In this document: one piece after another, positions 37,886 through 46,827 of the stretch
Numbering within the stretch: the first letter of the stretch is position 1
Layout of the letters: the number at the start of each line of letters is the position of its first letter
Source: Pseudomonas pseudonitroreducens
GTDB taxonomy: Bacteria > Pseudomonadota > Gammaproteobacteria > Pseudomonadales > Pseudomonadaceae
Direction of reading: 5' to 3'
DNA length: 64,000 nt
Assembly (NCBI RefSeq): GCF_021603645.1
Contig: NZ_BQHJ01000004.1
Location: 310,001-374,000 of the forward strand
Position numbers and translations under genes: made by a program
The notes under the pieces: generated by a model
What the model was told of the DNA's origin: nothing
Database searches by the model: none
Seen by the model: the letters and a program-made list of their open reading frames with translations, nothing else

Positions 37886-38086
37886 TCACTGCTGTGGAGA
37901 GGGCTCTGGTCCGTCGGCCATTGCCCTCTGCTCGATCAGCCACTCGCGCCGTGTGTGCAACTGGGCGGCGAAGGCGCGTGCGGCAGCCTCATGGGGGAAG
38001 CGCAGGGCACGACGACCGAGACGGACCTGCCAATAGGCCCGGCCGCGAAACTCAACGGCTTCGATCCTCACCTCCAGCGCTTGCAT
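37886..38086 (-). CDS. Small 66-residue protein overlapping terC
   Basis: A short, basic protein: MQALEVRIEAVEFRGRAYWQ, then RALRFPHEAAARAFAAQLHT. No transmembrane segment and no cysteine. The start overlaps the terC 3' end by 35 bases, with AGGAGAG about six bases before the ATG, so translation is probably coupled to terC. The balanced composition and good ribosome site make it a real gene. I do not recognise a function. Confidence 0.65.
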   Translation of the reverse strand: MQALEVRIEAVEFRGRAYWQVRLGRRALRFPHEAAARAFAAQLHTRREWLIEQRAMADGPEPSPQQ

Positions 38087-39095
38087 GGATGCTCTCCTGG
38101 CTGACGATTTCCAGCGGCTCCTCGCTGGTTCTGCGGGTCTTGAGCAAGGATAGCAGTATGCCACCCGCCAAAAGGCCGAAGGTTACGCCAAGCGACAGGG
38201 CCGCGGGAACCTTGCCGATGAATCCGTGCAGGAAAATCTTCGTACCGATGAACACCAGCACCAGCGCCAGGGCGTACTTCAGGTAGACGAAGCGGTGGAT
38301 CATCGCCGCCAGCGAGAAGTACAGGGCGCGCAGGCCGAGGATCGCGAAGATGTTCGAGGTGTAGACGATGAACGGGTCCTGAGTGATGGCGAAGATCGCC
38401 GGCACGCTATCCACGGCGAATACCAGGTCGGCGATTTCGATCAGGATCAGCGCCAGGAACAGCGGGGTGGCGTAGCGCACCAGCTTGCCTGAGGCGTCCG
38501 GCATCTTCACGAAGAAGTGATGCTCGTGGATGGTGTCGGTCATGCGGATGCGCTTGCGCAGGAACTTCAGCACCGGATTGTTCGCCAGGTCCGGCTCGGC
38601 ATCATGTTTGCTGAATAGCATCTTCACGCCGCTGAACAGCAGGAAGGCGCCGAATACGTACATGATCCACTCGAATTCCTTCACCAGCGCGGCACCCAGG
38701 CCGATCATCAGCGCGCGCATGACGATGGCGCCGAGGATGCCCCAGAACAGCACCTGGTGCTGGTAGCGGCGAGGAATGCCGAAGAAGCCGAAGATCATCG
38801 CCATGACGAACACGTTGTCCATCGATAGCGACTGTTCGACGAGGAAACCGGTGTAGTACTCCACCGCGCTGGTGGCGCCGAACTCGTACCAGACCCAGCC
38901 ACCGAAGGCCAGGCCGCAGGCGAAGTAGCCGGCAGAGAGCATCAGGCTCTCGCGCACGCCGATCTCGTGGTGATCGCGTTGCAGGACGCCCAGGTCGAGT
39001 ACAAGGAGAAGAATCACGATGGCCAGGAAGGCCAGCCAGAACCAGGTGGCGGTTCCGAGGAATGGTTCGGTCAAAAAGGCGTGCAGAGCTGTCAT
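38052..39095 (-). CDS. TerC-family membrane protein (Alx-like)
   Basis: A 347-residue integral membrane protein with about nine helices. TerC signatures are the acidic membrane motifs VEQSLSMDNVFVMAMIFG and LILIEIADLVFAVDSVPAIF. Family members (Alx, MntP-related, TerC) export manganese or load metalloenzymes at the membrane. A cytoplasmic insert at about 165-200 is charged (MLFSKHDAEPDLANNP). A strong GGGAGGGG site precedes the ATG. I looked for a yybP-ykoY manganese riboswitch upstream and did not find a convincing one. Confidence 0.88.
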   Translation of the reverse strand: MTALHAFLTEPFLGTATWFWLAFLAIVILLLVLDLGVLQRDHHEIGVRESLMLSAGYFACGLAFGGWVWYEFGATSAVEYYTGFLVEQSLSMDNVFVMAMIFGFFGIPRRYQHQVLFWGILGAIVMRALMIGLGAALVKEFEWIMYVFGAFLLFSGVKMLFSKHDAEPDLANNPVLKFLRKRIRMTDTIHEHHFFVKMPDASGKLVRYATPLFLALILIEIADLVFAVDSVPAIFAITQDPFIVYTSNIFAILGLRALYFSLAAMIHRFVYLKYALALVLVFIGTKIFLHGFIGKVPAALSLGVTFGLLAGGILLSLLKTRRTSEEPLEIVSQESIHASAGGEDRSR

Positions 39096-39296
39096 TTGGC
39101 CCCTCCCTTAGTGTCGTTGTCGAAAAGTGACTCCGACATGGCGGTTGGCAACCGTCAGAGGGGCCCGGCGTCACTGGCGGGAAAATAGCAGAGCGCCCGG
39201 CAGAGACAAGCGAAGGAACGTAACAAGTTCCTACAGTAATTCCAGACCGAGCGGTCAGCGTCCTTCAGACAGTCTAGACGCTGACCACCAGAGGGA

Positions 39297-40679
39297 TCAG
39301 TAGACCCAGACTTCGACGCGGCGATTCTTCACCCGACCGTCGTTATCGCTGTTGGCCGCCACCGGCAGGGCGTCGCCCATGCCGCTGATCTCGCGAAACA
39401 TCACGCCTTCCTTCGCCAGTTCACGGCGCACGGCCATGGCCCGCAGCTTGGAGAGCAGCTCGGCGCGGGCTGGGTCCTGCTTCGGATCGCCGAAACCGAC
39501 CAGCACGGCCTGCTTGTTCATCTTGCCGCTCTGCTGAAGGTAGGCGAGCAGACGGTCGATATCGCGTTGCGCCTTGTTGTCCAGGGTGGCGCTGCCTTCG
39601 CGGAAGCGGAAGTTCACCGACAGACGCTTGGCGTCACGCGCCAGGGCCTGGTAGTTCTCCGGCATGCTGGCCCGTGGAGCCATCTTCACCGCCTGCACAC
39701 GCTGGCCGACGAAACCGCTGGCGCTGACCAGGGCCTGGCCCTTGTCGCCCTGGGCGAACTGCAGCAGGGCGCGGGCCCAGCGGTTCGGCTCTTCCGGTTT
39801 CATGTAGAGGAACAGGCGGCGCGACAGCGGATAGTCCTCGGTGGCGATCAGCGTGGTCGAGGGCGGCATCGCCTGGGAGTCGCCGTCGGCGATGCGCAGC
39901 GCCTTGGCTTTCTGCACGGACGACAGGCCGACGAAACCGATGCCCTGCGGGTCCTTGCTCACCTCGGCGGATAACTGGTCGCTGGACTCGTAGCGCTGGA
40001 CGCCGCCGGCCAGCGCCTTGCCGTGGCTGGCCAGCACCAGCTCCTTGAAGGTATCGAAGGTGCCGGAGTTGTCGTCGCGGGCGTACAGATGGATCGCACC
40101 GCCGCGACCACCCAGTTCCTCCCAGGTCTTCACTTCACCGGAGAAGATTCGCGCGAGGCTGTCGGTGGTCAGTTCATCCAGCACGTTGGCCGGGTTGACG
40201 ATGATCGCCAGGCCATCAATGCCGATCACCTGCTCGGCCTTGGCGCTGCGCAGGTTGCCCGACGCCGATAGGCCCGCGACCTCGGCGTCCTTGATCGGGC
40301 GCGAGGCGGCCGCCAGTTCGGCGCTGTTGTCCTTCAGGGCGACGAAACCGGTGCTGGAACCGTGGGCCGCCAGGTCGATGATGGCTTCCTTGCCGTCCTG
40401 GGTGCGACCGATGATGCGCTGTTCGTTCTCCGCCTTGCCCGGCTTGGCACTGACGTCGCTGTAGCCCTCGCTGACCAGCAGTCCCTTCACCAGCTCCGGC
40501 AACAGGTGCGCGCCGATGGTGTTGGAGCCCTGGATGCGCAGTACCGGCTCACCGCCCTGGGACGAGGGCAGGGCGGCGAATGCCGACCAGGGAAACGCGT
40601 AGCAGATGAACGCGATGGTGAGCCAGGCGATGGTGACAGGCCAGGGTTGGGCATCGCTGGGGCTCGACTTGTACTGCAT
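39297..40679 (-). CDS. PstS-like phosphate-binding domain fused to an OmpA peptidoglycan-binding domain
   Basis: A 460-residue exported protein. An N-terminal membrane or signal helix (about 15-40) is followed by a PstS-like periplasmic binding domain (RIQGSNTIGAHLLPEL, ARDDNSGTFDTFKELV, GIGFVGLSS). From about residue 340 there is an OmpA C-terminal domain (NFRFREGSATLDNKAQRDID, ending NRRVEVWVY) that should bind peptidoglycan. The combination suggests a cell-wall-tethered phosphate or other anion sensor or scavenger rather than an ABC transporter partner; no pst genes lie nearby. The ATG at 40679 has GGAAG eight bases before it; open frame continues eight codons upstream. Confidence 0.8.
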   Translation of the reverse strand: MQYKSSPSDAQPWPVTIAWLTIAFICYAFPWSAFAALPSSQGGEPVLRIQGSNTIGAHLLPELVKGLLVSEGYSDVSAKPGKAENEQRIIGRTQDGKEAIIDLAAHGSSTGFVALKDNSAELAAASRPIKDAEVAGLSASGNLRSAKAEQVIGIDGLAIIVNPANVLDELTTDSLARIFSGEVKTWEELGGRGGAIHLYARDDNSGTFDTFKELVLASHGKALAGGVQRYESSDQLSAEVSKDPQGIGFVGLSSVQKAKALRIADGDSQAMPPSTTLIATEDYPLSRRLFLYMKPEEPNRWARALLQFAQGDKGQALVSASGFVGQRVQAVKMAPRASMPENYQALARDAKRLSVNFRFREGSATLDNKAQRDIDRLLAYLQQSGKMNKQAVLVGFGDPKQDPARAELLSKLRAMAVRRELAKEGVMFREISGMGDALPVAANSDNDGRVKNRRVEVWVY

Positions 40680-40877
40680 GGGGTCAACTTCCATTTGAGG
40701 CATCGTTGGCGCGGCAGATTAAGTCGAAATCATTGCATCGATATGACGCTTGCCCATGCGCCAGAGCGCTTGCCGCCTTCTTCGGAGATGACTGGTGGAT
40801 TGCGGGAGATTTCTGATTTCCGCGTCTGCTAGTCATCGCTATACAGGTCGCCTCACCTTGATATGCAGGAGCCTGGA

Positions 40878-41120
40878 ATGGGCGGCCTCGTCGATTTTGC
40901 TTCGGTGCTGATCAAGCTGGTCATCATCCTGTTGGTCGCCTTGATGTCCGGCACGCTGCTTGTGCTCCCGGATAAGGCCATGGAACTCGCTCCCACGATG
41001 CTTCTGCTGGTCGTGCCGCTGTTCGTGTTGACCATCGTGCTGGACCTGATAGGGGCCTCCCAACGCTCATCGGAACTCGGGGGCGCGCTGAAGCCTTTGC
41101 GGCAACCACGGCGAGGCTGA
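40878..41120 (+). CDS. Small two-helix membrane protein
   Basis: An 80-residue protein with two hydrophobic helices (VLIKLVIILLVALMSGTLLV and MLLLVVPLFVLTIVLDLIG) and a basic tail ending QPRRG. AGGAG lies six bases before the ATG at 40878. I do not recognise the family. It is upstream of the long acidic protein on the same strand. Confidence 0.65.
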   Translation: MGGLVDFASVLIKLVIILLVALMSGTLLVLPDKAMELAPTMLLLVVPLFVLTIVLDLIGASQRSSELGGALKPLRQPRRG

Positions 41121-41270
41121 AGGCAGGCGAGGCGCGTGGTATTGCGCCGCTCGCTGTGGGCGGTCGCGAATAGGAAAAATCTAGGGGTGCATCAGGGAAA
41201 CCTGATAACGCCGCTTCCAAGGTCAAGAGAAACTTGCGCCGTTTTGAACTGCACCCGCCGGAAGATAACC

Positions 41271-44261
41271 ATGAGCTCACCCCACAGCGCCTCCAGGCCA
41301 GCCGAGGCCGGCGCCGAGCATCGCGTCAGGCTGATCCCGCTCGCCGTCCACAATGCCATGGCACCCTGCTGGGGGCGTCCATGGCGCAGGCGTTCACTGA
41401 GCCTGCCGACGCCTCGGGGCATGACGTTCCGGAAAATCGAACTGCCAATGGCGTCGCTGCGGTCATGGCTGAACCTGCTATCCCAGGCAGGGATGCTGGC
41501 GCGCCGACCAGCGCCTTTGCGGCTTTCGGTCCCGTCCGGGGATGATGACGAGGCTCCCAGAAATATCGTCGATCTAGGACTCGAACTGTCTACGGACATG
41601 ATCCTGGACTTCGCCCAGCTCGCCCGGACGAGCAAGTCCCGAAGCGGCGAAGAGGCTGCAGCAGCTGAGGTCCGGGAAACACTTGCTGTGCAAGATCCGG
41701 AGTCACTCGGAGCTGCCGCAGCTAGGCTCGGCGGCGAGATGCCGCCGGCAGGCACGGGAGAGCCCGTGGCGCTGGATTCCGTTGATGAGGACTTTCTCGG
41801 TCTACGTGTGGCCGCGGAGGCGAATGGCACCTCTCCAATGGTGGGCGAGCCGAGATCGAGCGGGGCTGTTGAATCGCCTGCAGTGCAGACTGAGCCTGAA
41901 CATGGCCCTGCGCTGACGGAGTCCATTCCTGCTCAGCCGCCTGCAGCAGATGCTCCGACGCTCGTGGCCATGAGCGAAGCGGCGGCTACAGGGCTGACTG
42001 AGCTGCCAGCGGAGGAGGAGGAAATCTCGTTCAATCTGCAGGAAGTGGAGTTCCTGGAAGTGCCCGCTGCGGCTGGGGCGGCAGCGTCAGTGTCTGCCGA
42101 GTCGAAGCAGGAGCCGGCGAGAGCATTGCAAGCTGATGCACAGGAAGCCTCGCCATCGCTCGAGGCTGTCGAGCCTTTCATTCCGGATGTGGTTGAGCCA
42201 CCTGCAGAGGAGCAGGCGGAAGCCCCGGTGGCCATTGTGCTGACGGAGGCGGAAGCTCTCGGCGCTGTCGAAGAAAACGTTCCGGAAGTCGAAACGCATG
42301 TCGAGCCGGAGCTGACGGAGCCTCTGGAAGTCGCTGCGCAAACGGCCCATCCATCGCTTGAGGTTTTCGGGCCGTTTGTTCCGGAGGCAGCAGAGCCATC
42401 CGAAGCGGAGCAGGTGCAAGCGCCAATAGCCAATGCGTTGGAAGAGCATGAAGTTCTGGCTCCTGTCGAACAAGACGTCCCGGAAGTCGCGGTGCCTGTT
42501 GAGCCGGCGCTACCGGAGTCCCTGGAAGTCGCTGTACACGAGGCCCATCCATCGCTCGAGATTTTCGGGCCGTTTGTTCCGGAGGCAGCAGAGCCATCCG
42601 AACCGGAGCAGGTGCAAGCGCCAATAGCCAATGCATTGGAAGAGCATGAAGTTCTGGCTCCTGTCGAACAAAGCGCCCCGGAAGTCGCGGTGCCTGTTGA
42701 GCCGGCGCTACCGGAGTCCCTGGAAGTCGCTGCGCAAGCAGTCCTGCCAGCACTCGATATTGTCGAGCCATTTGCTCTGGAGGCAGTCGAGCCCCCCGAA
42801 CAGGAGCCGGTGGAAGCGGCGGTAGACACTGCGTTGGAGATGCCGGAAGTTCCGGACCTTATCGAACAAAGCGTCGCGGAAGTTGTAGAGCGTGCCGAAC
42901 CGGAACAGCTGGAATCGCCGGCAGTCGCTGCACAAACGGCGCCGCCAGCACTCGACGTTGTCGAGCCTTTCATTGCGGATGCAATGGAACAACCTGCCCC
43001 GGAGCAGGTGCAACCCCTGCTGGCCGTTGCGTTGAAAGAGCTGGAGGCTCTTGCCGAACAAAGCGCCCCGGAAATCCTGGAGCCTGTCGAGCCGGAGCCG
43101 CTGGAATCCCAGGAGGTCGCTGCTCAGGCCACCCCGCCAGTGGTCGAGCTGTTTGTCCCGGAGGTTGTGGAGCCATCCGAGCTGGAGCAGGCGCAAGCGC
43201 TGAATGTCGTTGTGCAGCCGCAGCCAGAGGAACAGGAGGCTGCCGAGCAGTCGGTTCTATCGACGGTGGAGCATTTCGTGCCCGCATCGACGGAAGGCGC
43301 TGAACCGCAGGCGAGCGGTGCGCCAGAGACCGATATGCAATGGGAACCGGTAGAGCCAATCCAGCAGCCAGAGCTGACGGTGTTCGAACCCTTGGAGGCA
43401 GAGCTGGCTCCGAGCGGAATTTCCAGTGCCGATTGTGAAACCGATGAATTCTTCGAACCCATGATTTCCGGCTTGGCAGATACGTTGGCGGTACTGGCTG
43501 CTACCGGTCATGACTTGTCCCGCGAGGAAGTCCTGGTTTCGACGTTGGATGAGGCGAAAGTGTCTTCCGCAGCGAACACGGTTGCCGCTCAGCAGGCAGG
43601 CGACAGCAACCCTGAGGCAGTGGCGCTTCAGGGAATATTGATCCAGAAGGAATCTGAAATGACTGAAATGCAAGACACCGTGGTACCTCAGGCCGACATG
43701 AAAGGCACTGCCATTCCAATTACCTCGATGGAGCTGCAGGAGGTTGCAGCTGCGCTGAGCGTTCCCCAGCTCGAGGCGGACCCCGACGATGTTCTGTCCG
43801 ATGTCCAGAACACCCTCAATTCGCTTGCCGGGATGGCCCAGGGCCTGACTCACCAGAAGCAGGCGGCAGGCCGGCTGCTTCTGGAGAGTCATCTCAAACA
43901 GGCCAAGACCAACCTCGATCGCATGGCCGCCGAGAACAATCGCCTGCTGGCGGAGCGTAGCGAAGCACTCAAGGAGCTGGCGCAGACCGTTGACCTGCGT
44001 GACAAGACCACGGTCAAGCGCGCCGAGTCCGTCCAGCTCGAGCAGCAGCGTATCGACGAGCAACTCGGCGCCCTGCGTAGTCGCGCCTTCGAACTGGACG
44101 AGCGTGAAAGTGCTCTCAAGCGCAAGACCGAGGAGTTGGCGGTACGCCTCAAGAACCTGCAGAGCGCCAAGGACAAATTCAGCACCATCGTGAAGAGTTT
44201 CAACGAAACCGTGCAGTTCAACAGCACCTTGTCCGCCATTTCCAAGTCTGTAACCGAGTGA
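41271..44261 (+). CDS. Long acidic repeat protein with a C-terminal coiled-coil domain (family member 1)
   Basis: About 996 residues if translation starts at 41271 (GGAAG six bases upstream); the true start is uncertain and the first 100 residues look atypical. A short basic helix (SLRSWLNLLSQAGMLARR) is followed by a very long acidic, Pro/Glu/Val-rich region with six 64-66-residue repeats (42153-43328). The last about 160 residues are a charged coiled coil, opening DVQNTLNSLAGMAQGL and closing IVKSFNETVQFN and SAISKSV. That domain recurs in the proteins at 45439-46743 and 61203-62135. No signal peptide, so probably cytoplasmic. An internal ATG at 43659 with AAGGA before it would give a 200-residue form containing only the coiled-coil domain. 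Function unknown; not a family I recognise. Confidence 0.75.
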   Translation: MSSPHSASRPAEAGAEHRVRLIPLAVHNAMAPCWGRPWRRRSLSLPTPRGMTFRKIELPMASLRSWLNLLSQAGMLARRPAPLRLSVPSGDDDEAPRNIVDLGLELSTDMILDFAQLARTSKSRSGEEAAAAEVRETLAVQDPESLGAAAARLGGEMPPAGTGEPVALDSVDEDFLGLRVAAEANGTSPMVGEPRSSGAVESPAVQTEPEHGPALTESIPAQPPAADAPTLVAMSEAAATGLTELPAEEEEISFNLQEVEFLEVPAAAGAAASVSAESKQEPARALQADAQEASPSLEAVEPFIPDVVEPPAEEQAEAPVAIVLTEAEALGAVEENVPEVETHVEPELTEPLEVAAQTAHPSLEVFGPFVPEAAEPSEAEQVQAPIANALEEHEVLAPVEQDVPEVAVPVEPALPESLEVAVHEAHPSLEIFGPFVPEAAEPSEPEQVQAPIANALEEHEVLAPVEQSAPEVAVPVEPALPESLEVAAQAVLPALDIVEPFALEAVEPPEQEPVEAAVDTALEMPEVPDLIEQSVAEVVERAEPEQLESPAVAAQTAPPALDVVEPFIADAMEQPAPEQVQPLLAVALKELEALAEQSAPEILEPVEPEPLESQEVAAQATPPVVELFVPEVVEPSELEQAQALNVVVQPQPEEQEAAEQSVLSTVEHFVPASTEGAEPQASGAPETDMQWEPVEPIQQPELTVFEPLEAELAPSGISSADCETDEFFEPMISGLADTLAVLAATGHDLSREEVLVSTLDEAKVSSAANTVAAQQAGDSNPEAVALQGILIQKESEMTEMQDTVVPQADMKGTAIPITSMELQEVAAALSVPQLEADPDDVLSDVQNTLNSLAGMAQGLTHQKQAAGRLLLESHLKQAKTNLDRMAAENNRLLAERSEALKELAQTVDLRDKTTVKRAESVQLEQQRIDEQLGALRSRAFELDERESALKRKTEELAVRLKNLQSAKDKFSTIVKSFNETVQFNSTLSAISKSVTE
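42153..43328 (+). repeat. Six-unit 198-bp coding tandem repeat
   Basis: Units start at 42153, 42351, 42549, 42747 and 42945, each exactly 198 bases apart, then at 43137 after a 192-base unit. Each encodes about 66 residues opening P-S-L-E or P-A-L-D followed by FGPFVPEAAEPSE-type text, then an Ala/Glu stretch (VQAPIANALEEHEVLAPVEQ in units 2-3). Units 2 and 3 are nearly identical; the outer ones diverged. In frame throughout. Confidence 0.9.
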
Positions 44262-44507
44262 GTTCGGTGGCCGATAAGTCGCGAGACGAATCGGCCGACC
44301 TTATCCTCCGGGGCAGGAGCTGGCGCAGGAGACATTGCCGAGACATGGAGTTGTCCGGCGATGTCATTCCGCCCGGTTCCATTCGTCGCCACTGCAAGCT
44401 GTCGCGGAAACACCGGGCGATTGGCTGACGGGCGATGTCACGTTGATTCACGGCGGACGATCCAGCCCGCAAACAGTAACAGCGAGGCCTTTGCAACAGG
44501 GAGTAAC

Positions 44508-45131
44508 ATGGCCCGTATCGTTCTCGTCGACCCTTCCCGGCGTGACTTCGTCACCTTGCGTCGCTTCCTGCACGCCGGCGGCCATCAGTGCGACCTGCAC
44601 TTCAAGTTCGCCCGGCAGGCGCTGAGCAATCTGAGCGTAAGCGATTGCGATCTATTGCTGGTTACGCTCGAGCTACCAGATATCCATGGGCTGGAGCTCG
44701 TGGCGATGCTTCGGCGTGGCGGTCAATTGAAATCCTCTACTCCCGTAATGGTCTGCTCCAGCCTGGGTACGTCGCTGAATATCCAGCACGCCATTCGCAG
44801 CGGGGTTTCAGGCTTTCTGCTGATGGATGATCGTCCGAATCTGATCGGGCGCGCCGTGGATACCGTCCTGGCGGGCGGCACGATATTTCCCGAGCATCAG
44901 CAAGTGCTGGTTGACGAGGACCCCAGGGTGAAGTCCGCTCTGGTTTTCCCAACGCACCTGATCGCCGTACTGCACGGGTTGCGCCGCGGATGCTCGGTAG
45001 CGTTATTGGCGGAGCACCTGTCGTTGTCGGGGGCGAGCGTCGGGCAGCACAAGCGTCAGTTGATGCGCAAGCTGGACGCCAATTCGCTGGACGATCTGTT
45101 CCGCATCAGCGAAGAAATCGGATTGCTGTAG
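44508..45131 (+). CDS. Degenerate LuxR-type response regulator (pseudo-receiver)
   Basis: A 207-residue protein with an N-terminal receiver-like domain and a C-terminal LuxR-type HTH (LLAEHLSLSGASVGQHKRQL, then MRKLDANSLDDLF). The receiver lacks key residues: the phospho-acceptor position is Thr53 in DLLLVTLELPD, only one acidic residue (Asp8) remains of the N-terminal pair, and the conserved Lys is Met in GFLLMDD. It is therefore probably not phosphorylated in the usual way and may act as a constitutive or protein-bound regulator. GGGAG lies five bases before the ATG. It lies between two members of the coiled-coil family on the same strand, with 246- and 307-base gaps. Confidence 0.82.
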   Translation: MARIVLVDPSRRDFVTLRRFLHAGGHQCDLHFKFARQALSNLSVSDCDLLLVTLELPDIHGLELVAMLRRGGQLKSSTPVMVCSSLGTSLNIQHAIRSGVSGFLLMDDRPNLIGRAVDTVLAGGTIFPEHQQVLVDEDPRVKSALVFPTHLIAVLHGLRRGCSVALLAEHLSLSGASVGQHKRQLMRKLDANSLDDLFRISEEIGLL

Positions 45132-45438
45132 GGGCGGGCACCCCTTTCTCCAGGCTGGCACCCTCGCCATGCTCAGCTCCGTTGCGGATAGCTGAAGTTG
45201 TCCGTTGGCCTGCCGGCAGAATTCAGAGCGGCTTGCATAGTTTTCCTTCGATTGCGCCGGAATTTACTGACATTCACGTGAGTGCCGCCCTGTAAGAATT
45301 CGTTCTGCAACCTGCTCTGCAGCAGCGAACCCATGCAGCAGCAGGACAACCCGAACACCCGACCATTGGCGCACTTCGATATGTCGAACCGTGCGGGGGG
45401 TTGGAGTGAGGTCGATCATCCTCAGGGCAGGACGTTTC
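45132..45438. other. 307-base gap, no gene seen
   Basis: Spacer between the pseudo-receiver gene and coiled-coil family member 2. I see no convincing coding frame, terminator or consensus promoter; an ATG-less stretch around 45225-45300 is AT-richer and is the likeliest promoter area. Confidence 0.4.
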
Positions 45439-46743
45439 ATGACATCAGATACGAAGCAGTTCGAAGGACAAGAGGATCACGAAGCACTTGCCGCGAGTGC
45501 ATCCGAACCGTCCGAACAGACAGACATGTCCTCTTCATCCGATCGAGGAACCGAGCGCAAGACTCCACTGTCTCGTCTGGCGAACGCTGTGTCTCTTCGT
45601 GCCAAGGGCGCTTCACGCCCCCATTTGTCAACGGGGTACATCCCGATCAATACGAAGGCCAGCGCTGCGCAGAGCACTAGCCAAGTGGCTGCTGCGGGTG
45701 AAGTCGGCAATCCGCCGCATGCTGGGCAGGACGATTCGATGGCAGTGCTTGCAGCAACGGAGCCTGTCGGTGATGTACCGGTAACAGGGGCGCCAGTTCT
45801 CGAAGCATTCGAATTGCTCGAAAGAGACTTGATCGAACTCGCGTCGGCGTGCTCGGACCTGGGCTCCGGCTCCGAACAGTCCGACCACGGTGGTGTTGCG
45901 GGACAAGACCTGCAGGTTTCATGGGTTGACCCGGAGGTAGCGCCCGCGGCAGCTCAGCAACCGAGCGGCAGGTATGGCCCCTCTCGAACCGTCCCGGCTG
46001 ACACCACAGCCGCTTCAATCTTCAGCCAATCGCTTCCGCCAGTTTCCCACTCTTCCTACGAGGAATCTTCCACCATGAATGCTTCAGACCAACTCCAGCA
46101 GGAAAAAGCCAGCTCCAGTGCCTCGCTTGCGCGAGCGTCGGCGGAACCTGCGTTCCAGTCTTCCGTCATGGAGACCGATGGCGTGCTGCACGATGTGCAG
46201 TCCACTCTCGATTCTCTGGCAGGCATGGCTCAAGGCCTGTCACAGCAGAAGATGGAAGTCGTGAAGATGCGCGAGGCACTCGACGAACGTCGTCAGGCCA
46301 CCATCGAGCGCGAGCGTCAGCTGGCTGAGCGGGAAGATCGCCTGGCCCAGATGGAGCAGCGTCTGCAGGAAGAGAAGTATGATATCGAGCGCGTTGCCGA
46401 GCAGAACTCTGCCGTACTCGCCGAGCGCAGCAGTGCTCTGCAAGCGCTTGCGGAAACCGTTGATAGCCGCGACCGAGCCACCAGCAAGCGCGCCGAGGTC
46501 CTGAATCAGGAGCAGCAGGGGATTGAGCGTCAGCTGAACCAGCTGCGCGCCCGCGTCCAGGAGCTGGATGACCGCGAAGCCGGTCTGCAGCGGCAGGGGG
46601 CTGAACTGGCCGACCGCTTCAAGCAATTGCTCGACGCCAAGGAGCGCTTCGGTGTGATCGTCAAGGGCTTCAACGAGACTGTACGATTCAACACGACCTA
46701 CAGTGCGATCAGCAAGTCGGTCACAACCAGCGAAGACGCCTGA
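45439..46743 (+). CDS. Coiled-coil family member 2
   Basis: A 434-residue soluble protein. The first about 210 residues are low-complexity and acidic, apart from a basic patch (TPLSRLANAVSLRAKGASRP). After DVQSTLDSLAGMAQGLSQQK begins a long charged coiled coil (RERQLAEREDRLAQMEQRLQ and LAETVDSRDRATSKRAEVLN), ending IVKGFNETVRFNTTYSAISK. That domain is shared with the proteins at 41271-44261 and 61203-62135. The start at 45439 has AGGAC upstream. An internal ATG at 46075, with GAGGAA before it, could give a 222-residue short form. Function unknown. Confidence 0.8.
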   Translation: MTSDTKQFEGQEDHEALAASASEPSEQTDMSSSSDRGTERKTPLSRLANAVSLRAKGASRPHLSTGYIPINTKASAAQSTSQVAAAGEVGNPPHAGQDDSMAVLAATEPVGDVPVTGAPVLEAFELLERDLIELASACSDLGSGSEQSDHGGVAGQDLQVSWVDPEVAPAAAQQPSGRYGPSRTVPADTTAASIFSQSLPPVSHSSYEESSTMNASDQLQQEKASSSASLARASAEPAFQSSVMETDGVLHDVQSTLDSLAGMAQGLSQQKMEVVKMREALDERRQATIERERQLAEREDRLAQMEQRLQEEKYDIERVAEQNSAVLAERSSALQALAETVDSRDRATSKRAEVLNQEQQGIERQLNQLRARVQELDDREAGLQRQGAELADRFKQLLDAKERFGVIVKGFNETVRFNTTYSAISKSVTTSEDA

Positions 46744-46787
46744 TACCGAATTACTCAAGAGGCCGTTCGCCGGCCTCGGCAGCGATG

Positions 46788-46816
46788 AAATAGCCCGGCA
46801 TTGGCCGGGCTTTTTC
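46788..46816. terminator. Bidirectional terminator between member 2 and xthA
   Basis: AAATAGCCCGGC-ATTG-GCCGGGCTTTTT serves both convergent genes: A-run on one side, T-run on the other. Confidence 0.88.
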
Positions 46817-46827
46817 ATTCGCGCGGG

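Noticed and set aside
39096-39290. Possible yybP-ykoY manganese riboswitch upstream of terC
   Set aside because: I could not find the conserved core or a matching pair of hairpins; only short stems are present.
42153-43328. Regular 198-bp repeats considered as a CRISPR-like array
   Set aside because: The repeats are long, in frame, and have no spacers; they encode protein repeats.
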